Of a DNA stretch of 64,000 nt, positions 8,631 through 17,319 are shown in pieces. The position numbers and the translations under genes are program-made. The notes below the pieces were generated by a model. It was not told the DNA's origin, searched no databases, and saw only the letters and a list, made by a program, of their open reading frames with translations. The DNA comes from DATAYA01 sp963754235 (GTDB lineage Bacteria; Pseudomonadota; Alphaproteobacteria; Acetobacterales; Acetobacteraceae): positions 186,001-250,000 of the forward strand of contig CAVWFK010000005.1 in the NCBI GenBank assembly GCA_963754235.1. Reading direction: 5' to 3'. How positions within the stretch are numbered: position 1 is the stretch's first letter; every line of letters starts with the position of its first letter.

Positions 8631-9690
8631 TCAACACGTGCGGCGCCTGGCATCAGTCGGCTCCGCCGCGTCCAGCAGATGCAGCTGCGGCGCCAGATGC
8701 GGTTGATAGGCCCGCCAGCGGCCTGCCGAGCGGGTGTAGAGCGGTTGACGCACCTGCCAAGCGCTGGCCGTCAGAACCGCGCGATCGGTGCGATGAAAAT
8801 CAAGGCAAGCCGCTTCCCAGGGCAGCCCAAGGAACGCGATAAGCCGCCGGCTCTCCGTCTCCAGATCCGCAACCAGCTTTTCGTATTCCACCTCGATCAT
8901 GCGCAGCGGCAGCACCTGCTGCCAATGCGCCACCAGCCGCTGCTGCTCGAGATAGCGCCGGCCGCAATCCAGCAGGTCGTAGGAGAATAGCTGCGAGCTG
9001 CCGCCGAACCGGTGGAAGAAGCAGGAGAGGCAGATGTCGCGGGGATCGCGCTTGGAGAAGATGATGCGCGCGCCCGGAAACAGCGCGGCGATCAACGCCA
9101 GTTCGAAGATGTTGTCGGGCATCTTGTCGATCACTCGCGATCGGTCGCCGCCCAGCGTGCGTAACCGGTCGAGATGAGCCTCGGCCAAACGCCTCGCCTC
9201 GGCCGGGCGGCCATGCGGCAATCTTGCGTCCACGCCATCTCGCAGGCGCGCCGCGAGGGGGCCGATCTCCATGAGCTCCCCGGCACCGAACACCTGGGAG
9301 TGGCTGGCGACGATCTGCTCGATCAGCGAAGTCCCGGAGCGAGGCATGCCGACGATGAACACGGGCAGCTCGGAGGGTGCGGCCGCGTCCGGCTGCCCGA
9401 GAATGGCATCCGCCGTGCAGGTCCGAATGATCGCGTCTATCTGCTCGCGAAGTGAGTTTGCGTCGAAGCGCCGGCCTGCCTCCGCCTCGCTCTGCCGGAA
9501 CAGGGCATTGGCCTCAGCGTAGCACTCAAAGGCTTCACTGTGCGTTCCTGATCATCCAGCACGCGGCCCAGCGCAAAGCCCGCAGAGACGCGATCCGCCG
9601 TGCTGGCGCGGACGTCGTGCAGCAGTGCGGTGAGGCAGGCGATCTCTGCGGGTGAGGGCGCTGGAGCGTTGCTCAGGCGATCCGACGATT
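8631..9690 (-). pseudogene. Sulfotransferase (TPR-sulfotransferase type), 5'-truncated and frameshifted
   Basis: The intact portion (9362 down to 8631) encodes a PAPS-dependent sulfotransferase domain: the 5'-phosphosulfate loop is PRSGTSLIEQIVASH and the 3'-phosphate-binding region is IFSKRDPRDICLS. Upstream the family sequence continues in frame to EAFECYAEANALFRQSEAEA, then jumps to another frame (SAGFALGRVLDDQERT) near 9536-9548. That indicates a single-base indel. The N-terminal TPR repeats usually fused to this enzyme type are missing. The 3' end lies 12 bp from the palindromic repeat remnant and the IS1182 end. Probably non-functional. Confidence 0.65.
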
Positions 9691-9757
9691 GCGCCGGCCG
9701 CCGGCGGCGGCCGAATCGGTTGCACCGAAGCGGCGGATTCGGCAGCATCACGGAATA

Positions 9758-9976
9758 GTGAATCCGACCCCGTCGCCCGCATCTCCCGTCCCCGAGGCTG
9801 AAGCGAGCCATGTCAGCCTGTGGTCGGCACCCGGTGCCGTGTTCGTGCGGCTGCGGCGCGAGCGGCCGGGCGAGCCGTGTCGGCGGATGTTCGTCGAGCT
9901 GACGCCCGAGGAGGCCTGCCGCCTGCGGCGCGAACTCGACGCGCATATCGGGGCCGCGGCAGGGCGGCTCGCCTGA
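9758..9976 (+). CDS. Small hypothetical protein
   Basis: A 72-residue ORF from GTG 9758. Its C-terminal half, FVRLRRERPGEPCRRMFVEL followed by TPEEACRLRRELDAHIG, looks like a compact helical protein with ordinary codon use. The N-terminal half is proline-rich and may not be translated. It occupies the gap between the broken sulfotransferase and the MFS gene. No family recognised, and the start is uncertain. Confidence 0.35.
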   Translation: MNPTPSPASPVPEAEASHVSLWSAPGAVFVRLRRERPGEPCRRMFVELTPEEACRLRRELDAHIGAAAGRLA

Positions 9977-10040
9977 TCGCAGCCGCCATGCGAAGGAAGC
10001 GGCTTCTCGTCGCGACGTGACGCGGCAATCCTGGGGCGCC

Positions 10041-11552
10041 ATGCCGCGCAAGCCCGCAAGCACCCGCCTGACCGCGCTGATCGTCGCCGCGGCGATGTTC
10101 ATGGAGATGCTCGACGGCACCGTGCTCGCAACCGCGCTGCCGGCGATGGCGAGGAGCTTCCACGCCGACCCGTTGCAGATGAGCGTGGCGCTGACCTCCT
10201 ACCTGCTCAGTCTCGCCGTGTTCATCCCGCCCAGCGGCAAGGTTGCGGACCGGCTGGGCAGCCGCACCGTCTTCCGCGCCGCGATCGCGCTGTTCACGTT
10301 GGGCTCGATCCTGTGCGGCGTGTCGCAGAACCTGCCGTTCCTGGTGGGGGCGCGCATCGTGCAGGGCATCGGCGGCGCGATGATGGTCCCGGTCGGACGG
10401 CTGGTGCTGCTGCGCACGATCCCGAAAGCCGAGCTGGTCTCGGCGATGGCCTGGCTGCTGATTCCGGCCACGATCGGCCCGGTGGTCGGGCCGCCGGTCG
10501 GCGGCTTCATCGTCACCTACCTGAACTGGCGCTGGATCTTCGGCATGAACGTGCCGATCGGGCTGGCCGGCATCGTGCTGGTCACGCGCTACATCGACGA
10601 GATCAAGGAGCCGCAGCGCCGGCCGTTCGACCTGCCCGGCCTCGGCCTCACCGCGGTCTCGCTGTCGTGCCTGATGTTCGGCCTCGAGATGGGCACCCGC
10701 GGCGCCGCTTCGCTGCCGGTGACGGCGGCGCTGCTGGTCATCGGGCTGGCGGCGGGCGCGCTCTACCTGCGGCACGCGGCGCGCCATGCCGATCCGATCC
10801 TCGATCTGCGGCTGATGCGCATCCCCACCTTCCGCATCTCGGTCTATGCCGGCGCCTGCTCGCGGATCGCGGTCGGCGCGATGCCGTTCCTGCTGCCGAT
10901 GATGCTGCAACTGGGCTTCGGCCTCTCGGCGGCGGCGAGCGGGATCATCACCTTCGCCTCCGCGGTCGGCTCCCTGCTGATGCGCGTCACCGCGCAGCCG
11001 ATGCTGCGCCGGCTCGGCTATCGCGGCACGCTGATCTGGGTGGGCGCGTTCTCGACCTTGCTGCTTGGCGCCACCGCCGCGTTCCGCCCCGACTGGCCGC
11101 GCGCCTGGATCTACGCCGTGCTGGTGACCGGCGGCTTCTTTCAGTCTCTGCAATTCATGGCCTACAACACGATCGCCTACGCCGACATCCCGCGCGAGCG
11201 GATGAGTGCCGCGACCAGCTTCTACACCACCTTCCAGCAGCTCTTTCTCAGCCTCGGCATCGCCAGCTCGGCCGCGGTGCTCGGCGCGGCGGTGGTGCTG
11301 CGCGGCCATGCCGGGCCGACGCTCGGGGATTTCTCGATCGCGTTCCTGGCGGTCACCCTCGTGGCCCTCGGCGCGCCGCTGGTATCCACGCGCCTCGCGC
11401 CGGATGCGGGTGCGGAGCTGAGCGGGCGGCTGCCGCAACAGATCCTGCTGGTGCGCAGCCGCCGGCGCGGCACGCTGCGCAAGCCGGTCATCCGCTCCGG
11501 CGTGCATTTGATCTGGGTCGCTCGCCAGGTCTGGCGCGGCCGTCAGGCCTGA
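10041..11552 (+). CDS. MFS drug:H+ antiporter, DHA2 (14-TMS, EmrB-type)
   Basis: A 503-residue inner-membrane major facilitator. The N-terminal region MEMLDGTVLATALPAMARSF is the DHA2 motif D1 region, SGKVADRLGSR is motif A, and GPPVGGF plus NWRWIFGMNVPIGL are motif C and the loop typical of EmrB-type exporters. Family members expel drugs and toxic organics in exchange for protons. No membrane-fusion (EmrA) partner lies next to it. ATG 10041 is preferred over an in-frame GTG at 10017 because the extra residues are unlike the family. The basic C-terminal tail (RSRRRGTLRKP) should be cytoplasmic. Confidence 0.88.
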   Translation: MPRKPASTRLTALIVAAAMFMEMLDGTVLATALPAMARSFHADPLQMSVALTSYLLSLAVFIPPSGKVADRLGSRTVFRAAIALFTLGSILCGVSQNLPFLVGARIVQGIGGAMMVPVGRLVLLRTIPKAELVSAMAWLLIPATIGPVVGPPVGGFIVTYLNWRWIFGMNVPIGLAGIVLVTRYIDEIKEPQRRPFDLPGLGLTAVSLSCLMFGLEMGTRGAASLPVTAALLVIGLAAGALYLRHAARHADPILDLRLMRIPTFRISVYAGACSRIAVGAMPFLLPMMLQLGFGLSAAASGIITFASAVGSLLMRVTAQPMLRRLGYRGTLIWVGAFSTLLLGATAAFRPDWPRAWIYAVLVTGGFFQSLQFMAYNTIAYADIPRERMSAATSFYTTFQQLFLSLGIASSAAVLGAAVVLRGHAGPTLGDFSIAFLAVTLVALGAPLVSTRLAPDAGAELSGRLPQQILLVRSRRRGTLRKPVIRSGVHLIWVARQVWRGRQA

Positions 11553-11587
11553 GCGATCCTCGGCACGATCGGGCAGCGGAGCCGTCC

Positions 11588-12628
11588 ATGAAGCGCGTCT
11601 TCTACGTGAAATACCTCGCCAGCCCGCTGTACGAAGAGACGCTGACCGCGCGCGCCGACGTGACCCTGGAACGGCTAGAGAACGATACGTCGGAGGCCGA
11701 GGCGGCACCGGTGCTGGCGGCGGCGCACGCCTATCAGATCGGGGCCGCGCGCGACGAATTGGCACCCCGCTGGCACGTGACCGAGGCGCTGCTTGCGCAG
11801 GCGCCCAACCTGCTCGCGGCTTCCAGCAACGGCGCGGGTTACGACACGATCGACGTCGCCGCCTGCACCCGCGCGGGCCTGCTTGCGGTCAATCAGTCGG
11901 GCGGCAACCGGGAGGCGGTGGCGGAGCACGCGCTCGGGATGATGCTGGCGCTTGCCAAGCGCATCGTCGAGTGCGACCGCGCGATGCGCCGCGCACCCGG
12001 CATCGACCGCGGTGACTACATCGGCCACGACATCCATGGCCGGACGGTGGGCATTATCGGGCTCGGCCAGATCGGCAGCCGGATCGCCGAGCTGTGCGGC
12101 GGGCTGTTCGCGATGAAAGTGCTGGCCTACGACCCATATCTCGACGCGGCGCAGATCACGGCGCGCGGGGCAGACAAGGTGACGCTCGAGGAGTTGCTCG
12201 GGCGATCGGATTTCGTCTCGGTCAACTGCCCGCGCACGGCCGAGACGCAGGGCATGATCGGCGCGGGCGAGTTCGCGCTGATGCCCTCGCACGCCTGTTT
12301 CGTGACCACCGCGCGCGGCGGCATCCATGACGAGGAGGCGCTGGCGGCAGTGCTGGAGCGGCGGGGGATTGCAGGCGCGGGGCTCGACGTGTGGGATCCC
12401 GAGCCGCCGCGTCCCGACCATAAGCTGCTGCGCTTCGACACGGTGATCGCAAGCCCGCACACGGCGGGGGTGACGCACGAGGCGCGGGCGACGATGGCGC
12501 GCATCGCCGCCGAGCAGATGCTGGCGATCCTGGACGGAAAGCGGCCGCCGCGGCTGCTCAACCCCGAGGTCTGGCCGGCCTACGCGCGCCGCTTCGAGCG
12601 CATCCTCGGCCACGCGCCCGTGGGGTGA
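11588..12628 (+). CDS. D-2-hydroxyacid dehydrogenase (NAD-binding, phosphoglycerate dehydrogenase-like)
   Basis: A 346-residue D-isomer-specific 2-hydroxyacid dehydrogenase. The catalytic domain includes SNGAGYDTIDVAACTRAG and the catalytic Arg in CPRTAET; the NAD-binding fold carries GIIGLGQIGSRIA near residue 152. The Glu of the catalytic dyad lies in LDVWDPEPP and the His in ASPHTAGVTHEA. Family enzymes interconvert 2-keto acids and D-2-hydroxyacids; phosphoglycerate is only one option, and there is no ACT regulatory domain. It starts 35 bp after the MFS stop and could be co-transcribed. The group II intron begins 16 bp past its stop codon. Confidence 0.88.
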   Translation: MKRVFYVKYLASPLYEETLTARADVTLERLENDTSEAEAAPVLAAAHAYQIGAARDELAPRWHVTEALLAQAPNLLAASSNGAGYDTIDVAACTRAGLLAVNQSGGNREAVAEHALGMMLALAKRIVECDRAMRRAPGIDRGDYIGHDIHGRTVGIIGLGQIGSRIAELCGGLFAMKVLAYDPYLDAAQITARGADKVTLEELLGRSDFVSVNCPRTAETQGMIGAGEFALMPSHACFVTTARGGIHDEEALAAVLERRGIAGAGLDVWDPEPPRPDHKLLRFDTVIASPHTAGVTHEARATMARIAAEQMLAILDGKRPPRLLNPEVWPAYARRFERILGHAPVG

Positions 12629-12681
12629 TGCCGCTACCAGTCGATAGGGGTCGGGAAGGGCGATCGCCCTCCCCGCCCTCC

Positions 12682-12714
12682 GAACCGTGCGTGCGATTTT
12701 CCCGCACACGGCTC
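12682..12714 (-). ncRNA. Group II intron catalytic domain V
   Basis: The reverse complement reads GAGCCGTGTGCG-GGAAAATCG-CACGCACGGTTC, a 33-nt hairpin with the GAGCCGT/ACGGTTC stem and GAAA-type loop characteristic of class C domain V. It is followed by a domain VI-like hairpin (GGGAGGGCGATCGCCCTTCCC region, slightly split) and the intron 3' end. Confidence 0.75.
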
Positions 12715-12731
12715 TCCAGTTGCTGGTTTCC

Positions 12732-13832
12732 TCATCGTGAGTGCCTCGCGTTGCCGAAGGCCGCTTGTAGGGTGAACAGCCCTTGAGCCGCGAAGAAGGC
12801 ATTGGTCCAGCGCCGGTGGTCGGCTTCGCTGCGCCCCATCGCGGCCTCGAACCGGTAGCCAAGGAACTCAAATCCCTGGCCCGGTTGTCGGCTGTCGGTG
12901 ATCCGTGTCTTGTCCGGGTGCAGCGTCAGGCCGTTGGCAGTCACCCACGCCGTCACCTGGCGCAGGGCTGCCGTCGCCTCCGCTTCCGACGCGCAGAGGA
13001 TCACAAAGTCGTCGGCGTAGCGCACCATCCGATCGCCGCTCCGCTCCATCAGTCGGTCGAGCGCGTGCAGGTACAGGTTGGCCAGCAGCGGCGACAGCAC
13101 CGCCCCTTGGGGCGTTCCCGTCGTCGGCTGCCAGTGCGCCATCTCCGTCATGATCTCCTGGCGCAGGAAGCCCTCGATCAACGCCAGCACACGGCCATCG
13201 CTGATCGAGCCTGCCACCATCGCCAGCAGCCGGTCGTGCGGGATGGTATCGAAGTAGCTCTTCAGGTCGGCATCCACCACGAAGGTGCGGCCTTCCTTCA
13301 GCAGCCGGTCGACTTCCCGCAGAGCGTCCTTGCAGCCGCGTCCCGGACGGAAGCCGTAGCTTCCGGGCCGGAATTGCACTTCAAAGATCGGCTCGATGAC
13401 CAGCTTCAGGGCGGTTTGGACAATCCGGTCCTTGACCGTCGGAATCCCCAGCGGGCGAGTCTTGCCGTCCGCCTTGGGTATCTTCACCCGTTTGACCGGG
13501 CTCGGCCGGTAGCTGCCGTCTTCCAGGCTCTCCCGGAGTTCCCGCAGATACCGCCCCGACTGCCCAGCGAACCGTTCGACACTTTGCCCATCCACACCGG
13601 CCGCCCCCTTGTTGCGGGCAACACGCTGCCACGCCAGTTCAAGGGTTGCCGGTCGGGTGACCTTGTCGATCAGACTGAACCACTTGCCTCCTTTGACGCC
13701 GTTACCAAGCGCCGACACCATGCGATCCGTCCAGATCGAAGCTTCCGTCCACCACAGTTCGCGGGGTTTCCCGACGATGGCATCTGTCCCTTGCTTAGCC
13801 TTGGCGGCACTGCCGGGACTTTCCTGCTCCAT
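12732..13832 (-). CDS. ltrA: Group II intron reverse transcriptase lacking the maturase (domain X) segment
   Basis: A 366-residue intron-encoded reverse transcriptase. The RT blocks are complete: RPLGIPTVKDRIVQTALKLV, FRPGRGCKDAL, VVDADLKSYFDTI, GTPQGAVLSPLLANLYL and the catalytic RYADDFVIL. The frame then reads GFEFLGYRFEA directly into MGRSEADHRRWTNAFFAAQG. In class-C relatives these two motifs are separated by roughly 70-80 residues forming the thumb/domain X that binds and folds the intron RNA, so an internal in-frame deletion is likely. The start at MEQESP (13832) is the one relatives use; the frame is open upstream within the intron RNA. Confidence 0.85.
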   Translation of the reverse strand: MEQESPGSAAKAKQGTDAIVGKPRELWWTEASIWTDRMVSALGNGVKGGKWFSLIDKVTRPATLELAWQRVARNKGAAGVDGQSVERFAGQSGRYLRELRESLEDGSYRPSPVKRVKIPKADGKTRPLGIPTVKDRIVQTALKLVIEPIFEVQFRPGSYGFRPGRGCKDALREVDRLLKEGRTFVVDADLKSYFDTIPHDRLLAMVAGSISDGRVLALIEGFLRQEIMTEMAHWQPTTGTPQGAVLSPLLANLYLHALDRLMERSGDRMVRYADDFVILCASEAEATAALRQVTAWVTANGLTLHPDKTRITDSRQPGQGFEFLGYRFEAAMGRSEADHRRWTNAFFAAQGLFTLQAAFGNARHSR

Positions 13833-14258
13833 GCTCGACCTCTCGCATCCAGCTCCCTGCCTCCCTTCCCTTGGGTCGGTTTTGCTGCCCGTCCCTCTCG
13901 TGGCTCGCGCCACCGCGGTACTATGAAGGCTCTGACTCCTGGCGGTCTCACCCGAACCGCCAGGTCTCTCCGTTTCAGCCGCCTTGCCGTCCCGGCATTC
14001 CGCCCTCAACCACGTGATCCGCCCGCCGGTCGCTTTGTCAGTCGCCTCAGCGCCGGCGGTTGTTCCAGGCTTCGCCATTCATGAGCAGGCTCGCCACCAG
14101 ACCCCGCCGAAACAGGTTCGTCATCCTACGGACTGCCGGTTCACCTCCGGTTGCTCCCCACCCCGCCTCTCGGCGACGCAGTTACCTTCGATTACTGGGC
14201 TGCGACCAACCCAGGCACGGACTTGCACCGTGCAGACAAAGCGTCCTCGCGGACGCAC

Positions 14259-14330
14259 TCATGGTCGGCGAAGGCCGACCATCCACGTCTTTGGTGCGGC
14301 CGCAAAGTCGTGGATGCTCGGCCTTCGCCA
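14259..14330. repeat. 81-bp palindromic repeat, copy 2 (3' end lost)
   Basis: It starts TCATGGTCGGCGAAGGCC directly at the 5' end of the group II intron and continues through ATCCACGTCTTT, a GGTGCGGCCGC centre and AAAGTCGTGGAT. It breaks off after CTTCGCC at about 14329, where the left part of an IS4-type element begins. The terminal GACCATGAC is absent. The copy is therefore bounded by two different mobile elements. Confidence 0.8.
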
Positions 14331-14428
14331 CGGCTGTCCGGTTCATTTTGCTGGCGTGGGTGCACGGCATTGATTCTACTCAGTCCGAAGGGTTTGCCAA
14401 CGAATTGGACATGAGGGGGACCAACGCC

Positions 14429-14917
14429 GTGCCGCATCAGAATACGGTGTTTCGTGAGCTGATAAAATCGCTGCCTTGGGGGGTGCTGGACCGGCTGGTC
14501 GCGGCAGCCGGAGCCGATGCGGGGGTGCGCCGGCTGAGCACGAAGGATCAGCTTCTGGCGATGATCTTCGCCCAGTTGTCGGGAGCGGCGAGCCTGCGCG
14601 ACCTGGAGGCGGTGCTGGAGAGCCAATCGGCGCAGCGCTACCACGCGGGGCTGCCGCCGGTGCACCGTTCGACGCTGGCCGACGCCAATGCCAAGCGGCC
14701 ATGCGCGGTGTTCGTTGACCTGTTCGCAGCCATGGTCGCGGGCGCGGGCCACGGCTTGCGTCGTATGGTCGGCGAGAGCGTGCATCTGATTGATTCGACC
14801 AGTATCCGGCTGAGCGCGATGAGCGATTGGTCGCGCTTCTCGGCCACCGTGTGCGGGGTGAAGGCGCACGTGGTGTATGACGCCGATGCCGAGGTTCCGC
14901 GCAAGGTAAATGTTAGA
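14429..14917 (+). pseudogene. IS4-type transposase (DUF4372 N-terminus), truncated
   Basis: A GTG start (VPHQNTVFRELIKSLPW) opens an N-terminal DUF4372-like domain. Family sequence follows: STKDQLLAMIFAQLSGAASL, STLADANAKRPCAVF, and the first DDE region SVHLIDSTSIRLSAM and GVKAHVVYDADAEVP. Recognisable similarity ends about residue 160 of an expected 350-400. The reading frame is then cut by the IS1634-family element at 14918; a short fusion tail runs to a stop at 14956. Beyond the far side of that element I see no transposase continuation, so this gene was already truncated or later deleted. Confidence 0.7.
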
Positions 14918-16937
14918 CTGAAGTTGGACACCAAGAATCCGAAAGGGTTTGATTAGGAACGCGAATTCGGAAAATTCAGGGGCGCGTGGCACCACGCCGC
15001 GGGCGTCCGCGACGCGGCGGCGGTCGCGCTGGTGCCGCGATCGGTGGCGGCGTCGCGTTCGGCAACTGGCGCACCAACGGCGGCAGGGCGACGCCAGCGG
15101 CCTTGAACACGCCACCGGCGCAACCTGGCGCGTGAGGCCGCAGCAGGAAGCGCTTGGTCGCTTGCTCGACCGTCATCTGCTCGACGCGATCGAGGTCGCG
15201 CACGATATCGCCCCACTCCGCAGTCACGTCTGCGGCGGCCAGTCGCTCGTCGAGTTCCTTGCGCAGCAGCAGGGCGAGGAACGAACAAAACAGGTGGCCG
15301 GCGATGGCGGCGTCGGATTGATGGTAGATCGGTCGCGTCTCCAGGATCGACTTTGCCGTCCTAAAAATGGCCTCCACTTTCCAGAGCTGCCGGTACGCTA
15401 GGGCAACCGAGAGGACAGGAAGCTTGCTGTTGGTGCGTAGCACGTAAAGCCCATCGAAGCGGGCGTCCTCGGTGATCCGGTCGGCGTCGATTTCGAAGTG
15501 CCCCTCGCACGGGGTAGCGAGAAACCGGCGATAGCCGGCGTTGCCGACCAACCCCTTGTCGCCTTGCTGCAGCTTCAGCCGCAGGCTCTCGACGATGGCG
15601 GCACGGGCAGCGGCGTCTCGCCGCGCCTCCTCGGGGTTGAAGCAGACCACGTAGCGGCGCGGCCTGGTCCCAGGCCCCCAGTCACCGACCACCACCTCCT
15701 TGACCTCCAGCGCCGTCTCCGCCCCGCGTGCGCGCGGGATAATCAGCGGCACCATCGGCTTGCGGTCGGCCAGCACGACCTGGCGCACCTCGCTGTCACT
15801 GCGTTCGCGCGCGCCGAGGATGTACTCGATGCCGCGCGCCTCCAACTCGCTGATCGTCTCGGTGCTGATCATGCCGCGATCGGCAACCACACCCATCCGT
15901 GCAATGCCGAAGCGCTCGCGCAGGCGCCTGACCACCGGCAGCAGTGCCTTTACGTCGGTGGCGTTCCCCGGCCAGGTCTCCGAGCAGATCGGCCGACCCT
16001 CGGCATCGAGCACGACGCCCACGATCACCTGCCGCAGATCGGGTCGATGGTCCTTGGATTTGCCGTGTCGGCCGAGGCTCTCACCCCCGGCGCCGGTGAA
16101 CATCAACGAGGTGGTGTCGAACAGCACCACGGAGAGATCGCTGAACAGGCTGCGCCGGCGCGCGAACAGCGCCTCCTCGATCAGATCCCCCGGGTCCGGC
16201 TTTGCCGGCCCGAGGGCAGGCTCTTGTTGCGGCGGGGCGCGCGCGTCGCCCCACTCTGGTCGGCCAGCTCCTCGCCCAGCCAAGCCATCGCCCGATACAG
16301 CTGGTGCAGCTCCAGGCCGCCGGCGCCGTCGATCTGATAGGCGTCCAGCCATCTCTCGCCGGCACGATCGGAGCCGGAGACCACCAGCCGATGCAGCACG
16401 CTGGCAAACACCGCACGCTCCAGCGAAAAGCCGAAGCCGCGCCCCGTGGCGAGCCGCTCGATCACCGCGCGACAGCCAGTCTGTTCCCACAGCCGGCCGA
16501 AGATCATCGGCGCGCCGATCCGCACACTGGCGCTGGTCTGCAGCGTTCCGGCCTGCAGGCTGGAGATCAGCAGGGCGGTCTCGGAGAACCGGGCCCCCGA
16601 GCGCAGCAGGGCATCGAGCTTGCCGTCGGCTTCGAGGTCCTCGACGCGGCCGAGGGTGGCCAGCACGCGCTGCACCGTGCGCGTGCCGTCGCGCGTGTTC
16701 TCGACGATCTGCAGGTAGCGGCGCTCTCCGGACGGCTTGATGCGGAAGAACATGCGGCTCTCGATCGTGACACCGCACGCTTATGCCGAATCGCCGCCTT
16801 CGTGCAAGGGCTTTCGTTAACAATTACGCAAACACGTGGCACCGCAATTCAGCAGAAATCTCGGCCAACGGTCGGCCAATCGCTTGAAATGACTCGCTTC
16901 CTCTCCTGCTGCAGCGCAGCGAACTGTCCAACTTGAG
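14918..16937 (-). mobile_element. IS1634-family insertion sequence, nested in the IS4-type remnant
   Basis: The element spans 2020 bp. Ends read inward are CTGAAGTTGGACA (left) and CTCAAGTTGGACA (right), differing at one position. A 5-bp direct repeat, TTAGA, flanks it at 14913-14917 and 16938-16942. The single transposase gene is on the minus strand. Size and target duplication fit IS1634. The clean target duplication supports simple insertion into the older remnant. Confidence 0.78.
14976..16753 (-). pseudogene. IS1634-family transposase, frameshifted
   Basis: The N-terminal part (MFFRIKPSGERRYLQIVENT, start 16753) runs in one frame to about 16255. The remainder, DLIEEALFARRRSLFSDLSV through the DDE core, runs in another frame to 14976. 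The core shows VLFDTTSLMF, MGVVADRGMIS and LYRQLWKVEAIFRTAK-like C-terminal sequence (YRQLWKVEAIFRTAKSILE), all typical of IS1634. The frame change falls near a GGGG run (16249-16258). It may be a sequencing or mutational indel; I have no evidence for programmed frameshifting in this family. The C-terminal tail is rich in Pro and Arg. Confidence 0.72.
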
Positions 16938-16943
16938 TTAGAG

Positions 16944-17165
16944 ATGGCGCCGGAACCGCGGCCGGCGCGGGCGGAGCCGGTGCCCGCGACGCGGGAGCTG
17001 ACGCGAGCTTCGGATGCCGAGCTGCTGACCATGATCACTGCGGAGGCCGAGATGACGGAGGAGGAGGGTGCGACTGGCGAGCAAGCCGGCGCCGAGACCA
17101 TGGGCCACCCCACCCGCTGCGGCGAGCCTGATTTTTTTTCCAGTTCTCAGGGGCGGCGGGCCTGA
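16944..17165 (+). CDS. Hypothetical acidic protein
   Basis: A 73-residue ORF starting two bases after the IS1634 target duplication (MAPEPRPARAEPVPATRELT), with an acidic centre (ITAEAEMTEEEGATGEQ). There is no convincing ribosome site upstream, because the IS end lies there, and the last 15 codons run into the tandem repeat at 17121. It may be a remnant of a gene split by the insertions. No family recognised. Confidence 0.2.
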   Translation: MAPEPRPARAEPVPATRELTRASDAELLTMITAEAEMTEEEGATGEQAGAETMGHPTRCGEPDFFSSSQGRRA

Positions 17166-17250
17166 TCCAGCCCTGTTCTCAGGCCGGCGGCGAGCCTGAT
17201 CCGGCCGTGTTCTTGGGCCTCACGGAGCCTGATCCGGCCCTGTTCCATGC
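17121..17250. repeat. Direct repeats, GCCTGATCCGGCCCTGTTC type
   Basis: Four imperfect units of about 31-35 bp with core GCCTGATCC(A/G)GCCCTGTTC; the first unit has a T-run replacing the middle. A 21-bp stretch, CTGATCCAGCCCTGTTCTCAG at 17162-17182, recurs exactly in reverse complement at 61945-61965. Its 15-base core also recurs at 40766-40780. The gap from here to 17319 holds no gene I can support. Confidence 0.6.
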
Positions 17251-17319
17251 GTCGCCTTGCGGGAGGGGCCGGGGGGGTGTTGCGGCACTGAGACGGGTCA
17301 CTACGAACGGCATGTGGCA

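Larger units (their letters stand above)
12644..14258 (-). mobile_element. Group II intron, bacterial class C type
   Basis: The 5' end is GTGCGTCCGCGAGG (14258 downward), followed by the class-C-like segment CACGGTGCAAGTCCGTGCC. The 3' end is TTCCCGACCCCTAT (ending at 12644). Domain V and a domain VI-like hairpin precede the 3' end. Length is 1615 bp with one internal reverse transcriptase gene. The 5' exon is the hairpin GGTCGGC-CTTC-GCCGACC plus ATGA of the palindromic repeat. Insertion just downstream of a stem-loop is the known habit of class C introns. The encoded protein lacks its maturase segment, so splicing or mobility may depend on another copy. Confidence 0.82.

Noticed and set aside
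14976..16753. Programmed ribosomal frameshift in the IS1634 transposase
   Set aside because: There is a GGGG near the frame change but no slippery heptamer with a following hairpin that I can recognise, and IS1634 transposases are normally read from one frame. An indel is the simpler view.
17121..17250. CRISPR array
   Set aside because: The units are imperfect, spaced irregularly with no unique spacers of constant length, and there are no cas genes nearby.
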